A stretch of DNA of 64,000 bases, from assembly GCF_039614765.1 (NCBI RefSeq), contig NZ_CP154879.1:1054001-1118000 (forward strand). Reading direction: 5' to 3'. This DNA comes from Castellaniella sp. MT123. GTDB taxonomy: Bacteria; Pseudomonadota; Gammaproteobacteria; Burkholderiales; Burkholderiaceae_B. The notes under the pieces were generated by a model. The model did not search any database, was not told the origin of the DNA, and worked only from the letters and a program-made list of their open reading frames with translations. Positions within the stretch are counted from its first letter, which is position 1, and each line of letters starts with the position of its first letter. The translations under genes and the position numbers were made by a program. Shown in pieces: positions 34,496 to 42,907 of the stretch.

Positions 34496-35407
34496 ATGCA
34501 TATCGTCATTCCCGGGGCCTGGCCCGATCCTGAAGTGGCCGCCGAACTGGCGCCCCATCTGGCGCAACGCGCGCCTACCCTGGCACGCTGGCTCGGTCGG
34601 GGAAAAGTCGCACAGACCCCCAGCCCCGCGGCGGACACCTGGTGCACTCCCCTGGAACACTGGCTGCTGCAGGCGCGCGGCTTCGTGACGACGCAAGCTG
34701 AGCATATTAGCGCAGGTCTGGGGCCCTTGCGCGCCGGCGTCCAGGACGACGAACCGGTCTGGCTGGCCGAACTCATCCATATGTCACCGTCACGCGACGG
34801 TGCCGCACTGTTGCCGGCCGATACCCTGGGCATCACGGCGGAACAATCGGAATCCCTGCTGCGGACCGCCCGCGAACAGCTGGAAGACGGCGGCCCGCAG
34901 CTCGAATTCCTGCGTCCCGACACGTGGCGCGTGCGCTGGCCGGATGCGGTACGGCTGCCTTGCGCCAGCCCGGCCCTGGTGGCCGTCAGCGCCGTCAATG
35001 ACTGGTGGCCTCAGGACCCGGTCGCGCGCCCCTGGCGCCGCCTGGTCAACAGCCTGCAGATGGCCTGGTTCGAGCATCCGGTCAACCAGGCGCGTCTCGA
35101 GGCTGGCCAGGCGCCGATCAACAGCCTCTGGCTCTACGGCGGGGCCCGCCGCGGGCAACTGACGCGCCTGCTGCCGGCCGACTTGCGGATCGAGACCGCG
35201 CTGGAAGGCTTTGCCACCAGCCAGGACTGGGGCGGCTGGATCGAGGCGCTGGCGCAATTGGAACACGGCTGTCTGGCCGCATTGACGCAAGACACCCCGA
35301 CCCTGGTACTGACCGGCCGGGACCGCTACGCAACGATCACCGTGCAGGGTGGCTGGCTGGCCCGCTGGCGAACACAGGACTGGAGGCGCTGGTGGTGCAG
35401 CCGCTGA
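34496..35407 (+). CDS. Conserved hypothetical protein coupled to recJ
   Basis: This 303-residue soluble protein starts MHIVIPGAWPDPEVAAELAP. It has many Trp residues and the segments SAVNDWWPQDPVARPWRRLV, NSLWLYGGA and TLVLTGRDRYATI. The LWLYGGA and GRDRYA parts recall the alkaline-phosphatase/phosphoglycerate-mutase-like proteins often encoded before recJ in betaproteobacteria, but no catalytic motif is clear, so no function is assigned. Its last 13 bp overlap the recJ start, so the two are translated together. It is divergent from lolC/E with a 40-bp gap. Confidence 0.75.
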   Translation: MHIVIPGAWPDPEVAAELAPHLAQRAPTLARWLGRGKVAQTPSPAADTWCTPLEHWLLQARGFVTTQAEHISAGLGPLRAGVQDDEPVWLAELIHMSPSRDGAALLPADTLGITAEQSESLLRTAREQLEDGGPQLEFLRPDTWRVRWPDAVRLPCASPALVAVSAVNDWWPQDPVARPWRRLVNSLQMAWFEHPVNQARLEAGQAPINSLWLYGGARRGQLTRLLPADLRIETALEGFATSQDWGGWIEALAQLEHGCLAALTQDTPTLVLTGRDRYATITVQGGWLARWRTQDWRRWWCSR

Positions 35408-37092
35408 TCCGCCCGCGCGCCGCCAGCCGGCAACGCGCCCAGGCGCTGGCCGAGGCCGGCGTCCATCCGCTGCTTGCACGCCTCTGGGCCGCACGCGGAC
35501 TGGCGCAGCCCGCCGCCACGGACTGGTCGGCGCTGATTCCGCCGGTGCAGCTCACCCACGTCCGCGACACGGCACGGCTGTTGGCGGACGCCATCGCTGC
35601 CCATCGGAAGCTGCTGATCGTGGCCGATTACGACTGCGATGGCGCCACGGCTTGCGCCGTCGCGATCCGAGGCCTGCGCGCCATGGGCGCCCAGGCCGAT
35701 TTTCTGGTGCCCAACCGCTTCGAGACCGGCTACGGCCTGTCCCCCGCCGTGGTCGAGCTGGCCTGCCGCCACCCGGCGGGCAAGCCGGATCTGTTGATCA
35801 CTGTCGATAACGGCATCGCCAGCATCGACGGCGTGGCGGCAGCCCGCGCAGCCGGCATCCAGGTGATCGTGACCGACCATCACCTGCCCGGCGACCGGTT
35901 GCCCGACGCCCTGGCGATCGTCAACCCGAATCAGGCCGGCTGCGGATTCCCGTCCAAGCATCTGGCCGGCGTGGGCGTCATTTTCTACGTCCTGCTGGCC
36001 TTGCGCGCCGAGCTGCGCGAACGCGGCACGCTGCCTGCCCAGGGCGGCCCCCGGCTGGACGCTTACACGGATCTGGTGGCTCTGGGCACGATCGCCGACG
36101 TGGTACGGCTGGACGCCAACAACCGGCTGCTGGTCACCCAGGGCCTCCAGCGCATCCGCCAGGGGCGGATGCAGCCGGGAATCGAAGCCCTGTTCGAAGT
36201 CGCCGGACGCGATCCCGGACAGGCGGGCACCGACGACCTGGGTTTTGCATTGGGGCCGCGCATCAATGCCGCAGGCCGCATGGCCGACATGAGCCTGGGC
36301 ATTCACTGTCTGCTGGAAGACAACCCGGTCCGGGCCCGGGAACTGGCTCAGGCGCTGGATGCCATCAACCGCGAACGACGCACCCGGGAAACCGAGATGC
36401 GCGACGAGGCGTTGGCGCATCTGGACGCGACCGCCCAGGCTTTGGCTGCGAGCGTCTGCGTCTGGCAACCAGGCTGGCACCCGGGCGTGATCGGTCTGGT
36501 GGCATCCCGCCTGAAGGAAACCTACTGGCGCCCCGCCCTGGCCTTCGCACCTGACGATGCCGATACCCTGCGCGGTTCGGGGCGATCGATCCCCGAAGTC
36601 CATCTGCGCGATGCCCTGGATCTGGTTTCAAAGCGCCTGCCCGGCGCCATCCTGCAGTTCGGCGGCCACGCCATGGCCGCAGGCCTGACCCTGCGCAAAC
36701 ACGCTTTCGACGATTTTTCCCGCCAGTTCGACGCGGCCGTGCGCACCCTCAGCGGCCGCGATGCCTTCGAACCCTGCCTGGAAACCGACGGCTCACTGGA
36801 AGCCACCTACATGACGGCCGACACGGCCGCTCTGCTGGCTCATCAGGTCTGGGGCTCCGGCTTCGCGCCTCCCCTGTTCCAGGATCGCTTCCGCATCGTC
36901 CACCAGCGGCTGCTGAAAGACCGCCACCTGAAGCTCTTTCTGGAACGCGACGGGCTGCGCCTGGACGCCATCTGGTTCAACCACGCCGAACCGCTGCCAG
37001 GTGAGATCGAAGCCGTCTACCGGCTGGAGCGCAATACCTGGGGCGGACAGACGATGGTGCAATTACTGATCGAGCACGCCCGCGCGGCCTGA
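35395..37092 (+). CDS. recJ: Single-stranded-DNA-specific exonuclease RecJ
   Basis: The 565-residue 5'-3' exonuclease acts in recombination and mismatch repair. The DHH-phosphoesterase motifs are seen: VADYDCDGATA, ITVDNGIAS, VTDHHLPGD and the C-terminal DHHA1 part GRSIPEVHLRDAL and FGGHAMAAGL, then the OB-fold. The start is placed at GTG 35395 (GGAGG at 35382-35386), inside the end of the previous gene; a GTG one codon earlier is equally in frame. Upstream in-frame codons would give a long non-homologous extension. The length then fits E. coli RecJ (577). Confidence 0.9.
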   Translation: MQPLIRPRAASRQRAQALAEAGVHPLLARLWAARGLAQPAATDWSALIPPVQLTHVRDTARLLADAIAAHRKLLIVADYDCDGATACAVAIRGLRAMGAQADFLVPNRFETGYGLSPAVVELACRHPAGKPDLLITVDNGIASIDGVAAARAAGIQVIVTDHHLPGDRLPDALAIVNPNQAGCGFPSKHLAGVGVIFYVLLALRAELRERGTLPAQGGPRLDAYTDLVALGTIADVVRLDANNRLLVTQGLQRIRQGRMQPGIEALFEVAGRDPGQAGTDDLGFALGPRINAAGRMADMSLGIHCLLEDNPVRARELAQALDAINRERRTRETEMRDEALAHLDATAQALAASVCVWQPGWHPGVIGLVASRLKETYWRPALAFAPDDADTLRGSGRSIPEVHLRDALDLVSKRLPGAILQFGGHAMAAGLTLRKHAFDDFSRQFDAAVRTLSGRDAFEPCLETDGSLEATYMTADTAALLAHQVWGSGFAPPLFQDRFRIVHQRLLKDRHLKLFLERDGLRLDAIWFNHAEPLPGEIEAVYRLERNTWGGQTMVQLLIEHARAA

Positions 37093-37122
37093 GCGCGTCG
37101 GCCAGGCCGGCCGCATCCGCGC

Positions 37123-38031
37123 TCATGCAGCCTTGCGGCGCGACGACAACACAATGCCGCCGATGATCAGCAGAAACGCGACGGCATGGTGGGGATGCGG
37201 TCGTTCCCCCAGCAAGGCCAGCGACAGCAGTGCGGCAATCAACGGCGTCAGATTGTTGAAAAACCCTGCCAGCGTCGGTCCCACCCGCTGCACACCGGCG
37301 CCCCAGCAGCGAAACGCAATCACCGCCGGCCCGATCGCCACGAACGCCACAGTCAGCGCCAGTTGCCAGCCCCAGACGACATGCCAGTCCGTCAGTCCCC
37401 ATTCCAGCGCGGCAAACAAGCCCGACCAGGCAGCCCCATACAGAATCTGCCCCAGCAGAAAGCCCGCCCAGTGCGCACGCACCGGCGCATCGGCCGGCAC
37501 GCGTGTCAGCTGCCAGCTGTAGACGGCCCAGATGAACGTGGCCAACACCATCAGCAGGTCGCCCGGAACAAAGTGCAGCGACCACAATTGCGTCCATTCC
37601 CCATGCGACAGCACCGTCGCCACCCCGGCCAGCGACAGGACGGAGCCCACCACCTGCCCCGGACGGATGGCCACCCCGTGAAACACACGTCCGACGATCA
37701 GCATCCACACCGGGATGCTGGCCATCACCAGCGTGACATTGATCGGCGAGGACGTGTGCAGCGCCAGATACTGCAGCGAGTTGTACAACCCGACCCCCAG
37801 GAGCCCCAGCAGCGCGTAACGCGGCCATTGGCGCCAGATGTCACTGCCCGGTCTCAGGACCCGGTAGCCCAGCGGCAGCAGCAACAGGAGTGCCACCGCC
37901 CAGCGCAGGAAATTCAGGGTCAGCGGCGGCACCAGATGCACAACGGCGCGCCCGACCACGGCATTGCTCGCCCACAGCACAGGTGGAATCAGCAGGAGCG
38001 CCACCGTGCCGGGAGTCAACCTTTCATTCAT
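37123..38031 (-). CDS. DMT-superfamily (EamA) transporter
   Basis: This 302-residue membrane protein has ten predicted helices in two EamA repeats (VLWASNAVVGRAVVHLVPP to about residue 135, and FIWAVYSWQLTRVP to the end), typical of drug/metabolite exporters. The start at 38031 (MNERLTPGTV) is chosen; an upstream in-frame ATG would add MEEWF. Substrate unknown. It converges on recJ with a 30-bp gap. Confidence 0.88.
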   Translation of the reverse strand: MNERLTPGTVALLLIPPVLWASNAVVGRAVVHLVPPLTLNFLRWAVALLLLLPLGYRVLRPGSDIWRQWPRYALLGLLGVGLYNSLQYLALHTSSPINVTLVMASIPVWMLIVGRVFHGVAIRPGQVVGSVLSLAGVATVLSHGEWTQLWSLHFVPGDLLMVLATFIWAVYSWQLTRVPADAPVRAHWAGFLLGQILYGAAWSGLFAALEWGLTDWHVVWGWQLALTVAFVAIGPAVIAFRCWGAGVQRVGPTLAGFFNNLTPLIAALLSLALLGERPHPHHAVAFLLIIGGIVLSSRRKAA

Positions 38032-38134
38032 GAACCATTCTTCCACAATCCGCCAGCCTGGATTCTAACCGCCCGGCACGGATGACCCACCCGGACGCGA
38101 TTCTGGCGGCAGTCCCTGTCCTTCCATTTATTTC

Positions 38135-38164
38135 TTGACATAACACATCTTCAAGCTTTAAGAT
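38135..38164 (+). promoter_or_regulatory. Sigma-70-type promoter for infA
   Basis: TTGACA at 38135-38140 is a perfect -35. TAAGAT at 38159-38164 is a 4-of-6 match to the -10 with an 18-bp spacer. It lies about 200 bp before the infA start in an otherwise gene-free region. Confidence 0.6.
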
Positions 38165-38169
38165 AACCA

Positions 38170-38364
38170 ACTGTTTCATCAGCGGTTTTCAGCCTTGGCC
38201 GGGTCCTCCGGCTGCTTTGGCGGGCGCAACGCCTGCTGCCTCTCTGGGGTTTACACCCCTGCCTGGTTTCTGATCACCCTTGCGACTTCGTCGCCCGCCC
38301 GGTTCCGGTCGGCGCGCGCCGCGCCTGTCCGCTGATGGTTTGATCACCTTACGGAGCACATGAC
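38170..38364 (+). promoter_or_regulatory. Long structured 5' leader of infA
   Basis: About 195 nt lie between the likely promoter and the infA ATG without a gene. Several small hairpins are visible: GCCGG/CCGGC at 38198-38212, GGCG/CGCC at 38219-38233 and GGGGT-TTAC-ACCCC at 38246-38259. A long structured leader before a small cold-shock-type RNA-binding protein gene suggests temperature- or translation-dependent control, as in cspA mRNAs. That is inference. Confidence 0.45.
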
Positions 38365-38631
38365 ATGGCCAAAGAAGAACTGCTCGAAATGCAAGGATCC
38401 GTCACCGAAGTCCTGCCGGATTCACGCTTTCGCGTCACCCTGGACAACGGCCACCCGGTGATTGCCTATACCGGCGGCAAGATGCGCAAGCACCACATCC
38501 GCATCCTGGCGGGCGACAAGGTCACGCTCGAGATGTCGCCTTACGACCTCAGCAAAGGCCGCATCACCTTCCGCCACCTGAACCGCGCTCCCGGCGCCAC
38601 GACGGCACACCGCAGCAACAACCGCCGCTGA
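38365..38631 (+). CDS. infA: Translation initiation factor IF-1 (second-type, 88 residues)
   Basis: The protein is an S1/OB-fold domain ([20 protein letters not shown] to GRITFRH) with a basic C-terminal tail (HRSNNRR). It is longer than the 72-residue IF-1 usual in the ribosomal-protein operon. Betaproteobacteria often carry such a second, stand-alone infA. It occludes the ribosomal A site with IF-2 and IF-3 during initiation. GGAG precedes the ATG. It converges with the next gene with a single base between the stops. Confidence 0.93.
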   Translation: MAKEELLEMQGSVTEVLPDSRFRVTLDNGHPVIAYTGGKMRKHHIRILAGDKVTLEMSPYDLSKGRITFRHLNRAPGATTAHRSNNRR

Positions 38632-38632
38632 A

Positions 38633-39424
38633 TCAGTGGCAATCGGGGACCGTCTGATCCAGATAGACCTCGAAGGCGATCGTCTTTGCCTGATCCCGCG
38701 CCAGATCCCGCAGCCGGGCGGGTTCCAGGGCCTGCCGCAGGGCCTGCCGGGTGACCTGGGGCAGATCGGGGCGCTGGATTTGTTCCAGCATCACCGGACG
38801 ATATGGCGCCAGTTGTGCCGAGAATTTGCGCCACTCGGGAAACTTCAACAACTGTCGCAGAAAGCCCTCGTCCTGGACCGCCGCATCGCATTGCCCGGTG
38901 CGCAAGGCCAGCAAGGCATCGGTGGCTGACGGGTAGACCTGCTCGATCGCGGCAAAACGCGCCGCAAGTTCCCCCACATAACGGCCATCGGCACTGAGAC
39001 ACACCGTCCGGCCGGCCAAGGCGGACCAGTCATGAATGTCGGTATCGGTGCGCAGGATCGCCATGGGGCTGGCGGACCAGTCCAGGCGCTTGCGCGGCAG
39101 CATGCCAGGCAGCCGGACATCATCCGTTATCACGCCGACCCAGGCATCCAGCCGCCCATTCCGGACGGCCTCCACAGCTTCCGCCGGAGCCATGGCCTGC
39201 AGCGGTGCGCTGCCCTCGGCGGCCTGCCCGGCCAGGACTTCGATCCGGGCAGGCGTACGCGGCTTGGCGCCCGGAACCGGTGTGGCTGGCACCTCGGCCA
39301 CGCCCAGGCTCCAGCCGTCCGGCCCCCGCATGTCGGCACCAGCCACAGAAGCGGCGCACACCATCAACACACCCAGCGCCGCCCGCCCGACACGCCACGC
39401 GGCACTACACCCCGACTTACACAT
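38633..39424 (-). CDS. Family-3 periplasmic solute-binding protein
   Basis: The 263-residue protein has a signal peptide (AALGVLMVCAASVAGA|D) and a SBP_bac_3-like fold: the ALAGRTVCLSADGRYVGELA segment near residue 137, ATDALLALRTGQCDAAVQDEGF near residue 170, and paired Cys residues near 142 and 178. It overlaps the permease stop by 8 bp, so it is the last cistron of an SsuABC/TauABC-like operon that already has its own binding protein. Amino-acid-type binding proteins are not the usual partner of that permease class; it may be an accessory sensor or a second ligand binder. Confidence 0.75.
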   Translation of the reverse strand: MCKSGCSAAWRVGRAALGVLMVCAASVAGADMRGPDGWSLGVAEVPATPVPGAKPRTPARIEVLAGQAAEGSAPLQAMAPAEAVEAVRNGRLDAWVGVITDDVRLPGMLPRKRLDWSASPMAILRTDTDIHDWSALAGRTVCLSADGRYVGELAARFAAIEQVYPSATDALLALRTGQCDAAVQDEGFLRQLLKFPEWRKFSAQLAPYRPVMLEQIQRPDLPQVTRQALRQALEPARLRDLARDQAKTIAFEVYLDQTVPDCH

Positions 39425-40190
39425 ACTGATACCGCAACACCCTGCGCTTGATGTTTTCCAGAAAGACCTGATCGATCAAGGTTGCCAGGATCGCGATCGT
39501 CAGGATGTTGGCCATGACGCCGACCATGTCGGCCGTCTCGCCCGCATAGGCCAGCGACCGTCCCAGTCCCTGGCCAAAGCCGATCAGCATCTCGGCGGAA
39601 ATGAGCGCCCGCCAGGCATTCCCGAAAGCCAGCTGCGACCCGGTGATCAGTTCCGGCATGACGGCGGGCAGATAGACGCGCCGCACCATGTCCCAGGCGC
39701 TCGCGCCCATCACCCGGGCAGCCGACACATGGGTCTGCAGCACGCTTTCCGTGGCATTCATCACCGACAGCGCCGCCGGAAAGAACGCCGCCAGGGCAAT
39801 CACGACGATGATCGGGATGTTGCCAAAGCCCATCAGGATCAGAAACAGCGGTACCCAGGCAATCGAGGGAATGGACTGCAGCACGATGATGGCCGACTTC
39901 AGGACTTCGCGGAAGAACAGCAGCAGGCCGCCGGCCAAGCCAAAACCGATGCCAAACAACAGGGCAAAGCCGTATCCGACCCCCAGGCGCCCCATACTGC
40001 CCGCCAGGATGGCGCGAAATTCGCTGGTCTGCAGATCGTGCCAGACGCGCTGCAGCACCACAGGCACTCCCGGCATCAGAAAATCGGGCAGCGTCCAGGC
40101 CGCCATCTGCCAGATCAGCAGGATGGCGGCGATCGCGACCAGCATGGCCAGTTTGCGGCCGGCGGATGAAACTCGTCTTTTCTTACTCAT
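39417..40190 (-). CDS. ABC transporter permease, SsuC/TauC/NrtB type
   Basis: The 257-residue membrane protein has six helices and the MetI-family EAA loop AARVMGASAWDMVRRVYLPAVMPELITGS (about residues 152-180). This is the pattern of sulfonate, taurine, nitrate and pyrimidine-precursor importers. The start MSKKRRVSSAG at 40190 is preferred; other in-frame ATG codons lie just upstream without a better ribosome-binding site. It follows the binding-protein gene by 70 bp. Confidence 0.88.
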   Translation of the reverse strand: MSKKRRVSSAGRKLAMLVAIAAILLIWQMAAWTLPDFLMPGVPVVLQRVWHDLQTSEFRAILAGSMGRLGVGYGFALLFGIGFGLAGGLLLFFREVLKSAIIVLQSIPSIAWVPLFLILMGFGNIPIIVVIALAAFFPAALSVMNATESVLQTHVSAARVMGASAWDMVRRVYLPAVMPELITGSQLAFGNAWRALISAEMLIGFGQGLGRSLAYAGETADMVGVMANILTIAILATLIDQVFLENIKRRVLRYQYV

Positions 40191-40260
40191 GATCAGCAGC
40201 ATGGCCGGGCAAGCCCGGCCATGGGAAGGAAACCAGCGAAGATGCAATTATTGCATCTGA

Positions 40261-41256
40261 TCAAAGCTGGCGGGCGTGCTGCCAGTCCAGATCCACGATG
40301 GATCTCACATCGTAGGGTTTGCCATCCCGCGTCTTGAGCGCCCCCTGGGCCTGCATGATGTCGGCGACTTCCTGCATGCGGCTCAGGTCCTTGGGTGTCA
40401 GGGCCGCACCGAAGGTCTGCGTCTTGATGGCCTTGCTGATGACCTGCTCGCGCGGCACGTCGCCATTGTGCAGCGTCTTGAGCGTCGGTTCGGCGATGAA
40501 ATAGCCGGCGATCAGCTTCGCGGCTTGGTCGGGTTTTTGCTGCAGCAACTCGATCGCCTCGCGCTGGGCGTCCAGCGACTTCCAGACCAGGTCCTTACGG
40601 TTCTTCAGCGTCTCGCCGGACGTGATCGTCACCATGCAGGGGAAAGGCCAGACTTCGCCGATCTCGTAGATCTGCTTTACCGGGGCGATCAGTTGAGCAA
40701 TGCTCGCCTGAGGTTCGAACAGGAACGCGGCATCGACGCGCTTGCCCACCAGGGACTGCACCGCCACCTGAGGGCTGACGCCCAGGATGGACAGATCATC
40801 CGGCTTCAGTCCCGCATTCTTCAGGACGACGCCTCGCAGGACTGTGTCGGCCGTGCTGCCTTCCTTCTGCGAAGCCAGTGTATGCCCTTTCAGATCCGCC
40901 ACTGTCTTGATGCCGGCGTCATCGCGCACCACCAGGGCGTGGTAGCCGCGCTGCGCGCCGGCTACGACCTTCAGGTCCGCCCCCCGTGAGGACCAGGAAG
41001 CCGCGTTGGTGAAACCCAGCACGCCGGTGTCCAGCTGACCGCCAACGATGGCCTTGATCAGATCCGTCCCCGACTTGAACTCGACCAACTGGACGTCCAG
41101 CCCTTGCTTCTCGTAGAACTTGCCCTCGTAGGCGGTGATGGCCTGCGCATCGTCCATGACCCGGATATAGCCGACCTTAAAGGGTTCGGCAGCCAGGGCT
41201 TGGGACGCCAGGGTCAGCGCCGCCAGCGCGGGAATCAATACACGGCTGAATTTCAT
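40261..41256 (-). CDS. ABC transporter substrate-binding protein, SsuA/TauA (NMT1-like) family
   Basis: The 331-residue protein has a signal peptide (MKFSRVLIPALAALTLASQALA|A) and the NMT1/SsuA fold: KVGYIRVMDDAQAITAYEGK, GQLDTGVLGFTNAAS, LKGHTLASQKEGSTAD and VGKRVDAAFLFEPQ. The ligand is unknown but the family takes small anionic or aromatic organics. Its ATG overlaps the ATPase stop (ATGA), so it is tightly coupled. Confidence 0.88.
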   Translation of the reverse strand: MKFSRVLIPALAALTLASQALAAEPFKVGYIRVMDDAQAITAYEGKFYEKQGLDVQLVEFKSGTDLIKAIVGGQLDTGVLGFTNAASWSSRGADLKVVAGAQRGYHALVVRDDAGIKTVADLKGHTLASQKEGSTADTVLRGVVLKNAGLKPDDLSILGVSPQVAVQSLVGKRVDAAFLFEPQASIAQLIAPVKQIYEIGEVWPFPCMVTITSGETLKNRKDLVWKSLDAQREAIELLQQKPDQAAKLIAGYFIAEPTLKTLHNGDVPREQVISKAIKTQTFGAALTPKDLSRMQEVADIMQAQGALKTRDGKPYDVRSIVDLDWQHARQL

Positions 41257-42029
41257 GCTGCAAGTTCCTCGGGAATGGAATGGGAAGATGAGTGCGAATC
41301 GTCGACAATGCCCAGCAGGCCGAGGATTTCCCGGCGCGTATCGGCATAGTTCGACAGGTCATGGGTCTTGTCGTCGTCCGACAGCTGGAATTCCTTCAGC
41401 AGACGCGACGGTCGCGCGCTGAACACCAGGATGCGGTCAGCCAGAAACAGCGCCTCGTCCACGTCGTGCGTCACCAGCAAGACAGTCGGCCGGGTCTCGC
41501 GGATCAGCGTACGCAGGGCATCCTGCAGCGTCATGCGGGTCAGCGCATCCAACGCGCCGAACGGCTCATCCAGCAGCAGGACCTCGGGATGGGTGATGAA
41601 CGCGCGCGCCAGCGCGCAGCGCTGGCGCATGCCACCCGAGACCTGATGGGGAAAATAGTCTTCGAAACCCTTGAGGCGGACCTTGTCCAGCCAGACCAGC
41701 GCCTGCTCATGTGCCTGGGCACGGCTGACCTTCTGCAATTCCAGGGCCATCGCCACGTTCTGCACCAGCGTCAGCCAGGGATACAAGGCATTTTCCTGAA
41801 ACATCAGCATCCGGCGGGGATCCGGGCGCCGGATGACCTGGCCATCGGCCAGCACCTGACCGGCACTCGGTTTTTCCAGGCCGGCGGCCAGATGCAGCAA
41901 CGTCGATTTGCCGCAACCGGACGGCCCGACCAGGGCGACCAGCTCGCCCGGTGCGATATCCCGATCGAAACGATCGACGACCCGCAGATCACCGAACTGT
42001 TTTTCAACCTGCCTGAAGGAAAGATTCAT
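41253..42029 (-). CDS. ABC transporter ATPase, SsuB/TauB/NrtD type
   Basis: The 258-residue ATPase is the first gene of the operon. It has Walker A GPSGCGKST, the Q-loop in MFQENALYPWLTLVQNV, signature VSGGMRQR, Walker B VLLLDEPFGALDALTR and VTHDVDEALFLADRI. The highly conserved DEPFGALDALTR form is typical of nitrate/sulfonate/bicarbonate importers. The AT-rich divergent gap upstream probably contains its promoter. Confidence 0.92.
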   Translation of the reverse strand: MNLSFRQVEKQFGDLRVVDRFDRDIAPGELVALVGPSGCGKSTLLHLAAGLEKPSAGQVLADGQVIRRPDPRRMLMFQENALYPWLTLVQNVAMALELQKVSRAQAHEQALVWLDKVRLKGFEDYFPHQVSGGMRQRCALARAFITHPEVLLLDEPFGALDALTRMTLQDALRTLIRETRPTVLLVTHDVDEALFLADRILVFSARPSRLLKEFQLSDDDKTHDLSNYADTRREILGLLGIVDDSHSSSHSIPEELAA

Positions 42030-42138
42030 CGTTTGTACCTGCCCACCCGGTGCAATGGCACTCCGGATGACCTGTCATTGAATGGATACTCGAAACTTTA
42101 ACGACTACCCTTAATACATAACAACAACAAATTTATGA

Positions 42139-42167
42139 TTTCATTATTTCCATAAGAAATAATGAAA
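42139..42167. promoter_or_regulatory. Perfect 29-bp palindrome (12-bp arms) upstream of the hemerythrin-like gene
   Basis: TTTCATTATTTC at 42139-42150 is mirrored exactly by GAAATAATGAAA at 42156-42167 around CATAA. It lies 10 bp before the hemerythrin-like start and about 110 bp from the divergent ABC operon, inside an AT-rich island in GC-rich DNA. No T-run follows, so it is more likely a protein-binding operator than a terminator. It does not match the NsrR, NorR, Fur or LexA consensus as I know them. Confidence 0.6.
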
Positions 42168-42177
42168 AAGCGCTACC

Positions 42178-42699
42178 ATGAAAGCCTCGCAGTCTGCGGA
42201 AGCCGCCATGGTCAACCTTAGCCCTCAGGATCCAATCGCGCGCCTGATCGCCAGCCATGCCGATACCCGCCGGCAACTCCGGATACTGGTGCCCGGTGCC
42301 CGCCCCCCGGACCCCGCCTCGGTTCAGGCGGCGATCGCCTGGATCGATGGCCCCGCCCAGGCGCAGCGCCACATCCTGGAACAGATCCTGTTTCCGGCGC
42401 TGATCGAGTCGATGGCCGGTTCCGACGCGGTGTGCCTGAAGGGCATGACGCAGGGGCTGATCCGTCAGGGTGCGGATCTCGACCATCGCTGGCACCAGGC
42501 GATCCGTGCCGAACTGATGCAACCTCACCCTGATGCTGCCCCGCTGACCGCCTGGGTAGAGGGATTTCTCGCCTACCTGCAACTCGCCGACGAGGAACTT
42601 CTGCCCATGGCAGGGCGCCTGCTGGACGATGCCGCCCTGGCGGATCTGGCACGAGCCTGCGAAACCGGCTTCAGCGACACACACCCACCAGGCTATTGA
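42178..42699 (+). CDS. Hemerythrin-like (HHE) domain protein with altered ligands
   Basis: The 173-residue all-helical protein resembles HHE cation-binding proteins. His27 (LIASHADTR), His65/Glu68 (RHILEQILFPALIE) and His103 (DLDHRWHQAI) fit the first helices of the di-iron four-helix bundle. At the last helix, where H-x3-E usually precedes ELLP, the sequence is YLQLADEELLPMA, so Tyr133 and Ala137 appear to replace ligands. It may bind iron differently or not at all. No clear Shine-Dalgarno precedes ATG 42178; ATG 42208 (MVNLSPQDPI) is an alternative start. It is divergent from the ABC operon. Confidence 0.65.
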   Translation: MKASQSAEAAMVNLSPQDPIARLIASHADTRRQLRILVPGARPPDPASVQAAIAWIDGPAQAQRHILEQILFPALIESMAGSDAVCLKGMTQGLIRQGADLDHRWHQAIRAELMQPHPDAAPLTAWVEGFLAYLQLADEELLPMAGRLLDDAALADLARACETGFSDTHPPGY

Positions 42700-42835
42700 T
42701 ACACAGCCTTGGCCCGCCTGAGCCAGGGCACGGGAACACAGCCCGGAACACGGAAACAAGCCGTGAATCCCGATGTTTTCTAGGTATTTACCCTTAGTTT
42801 CAACGTGAAATAATCTCCGTCACGAGGTCGGCCCG

Positions 42836-42845
42836 CCCCCCCCCC
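42836..42845 (+). repeat. C10 homopolymer tract in the leader of the chemoreceptor gene
   Basis: Ten consecutive C residues lie 62 bp before the chemoreceptor ATG, downstream of a possible -10 (TAATCT, 42811-42816). Homopolymeric C tracts in promoters are slippage-prone and cause phase variation in related genera (for example fim promoters of Bordetella). No effect is demonstrated here. Confidence 0.55.
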
Positions 42846-42907
42846 AACCCCATCCCGATGGCAGTCAGGCCTCGGCGGGGTCATGGTTTCTACGGAGAAA
42901 GATACCC

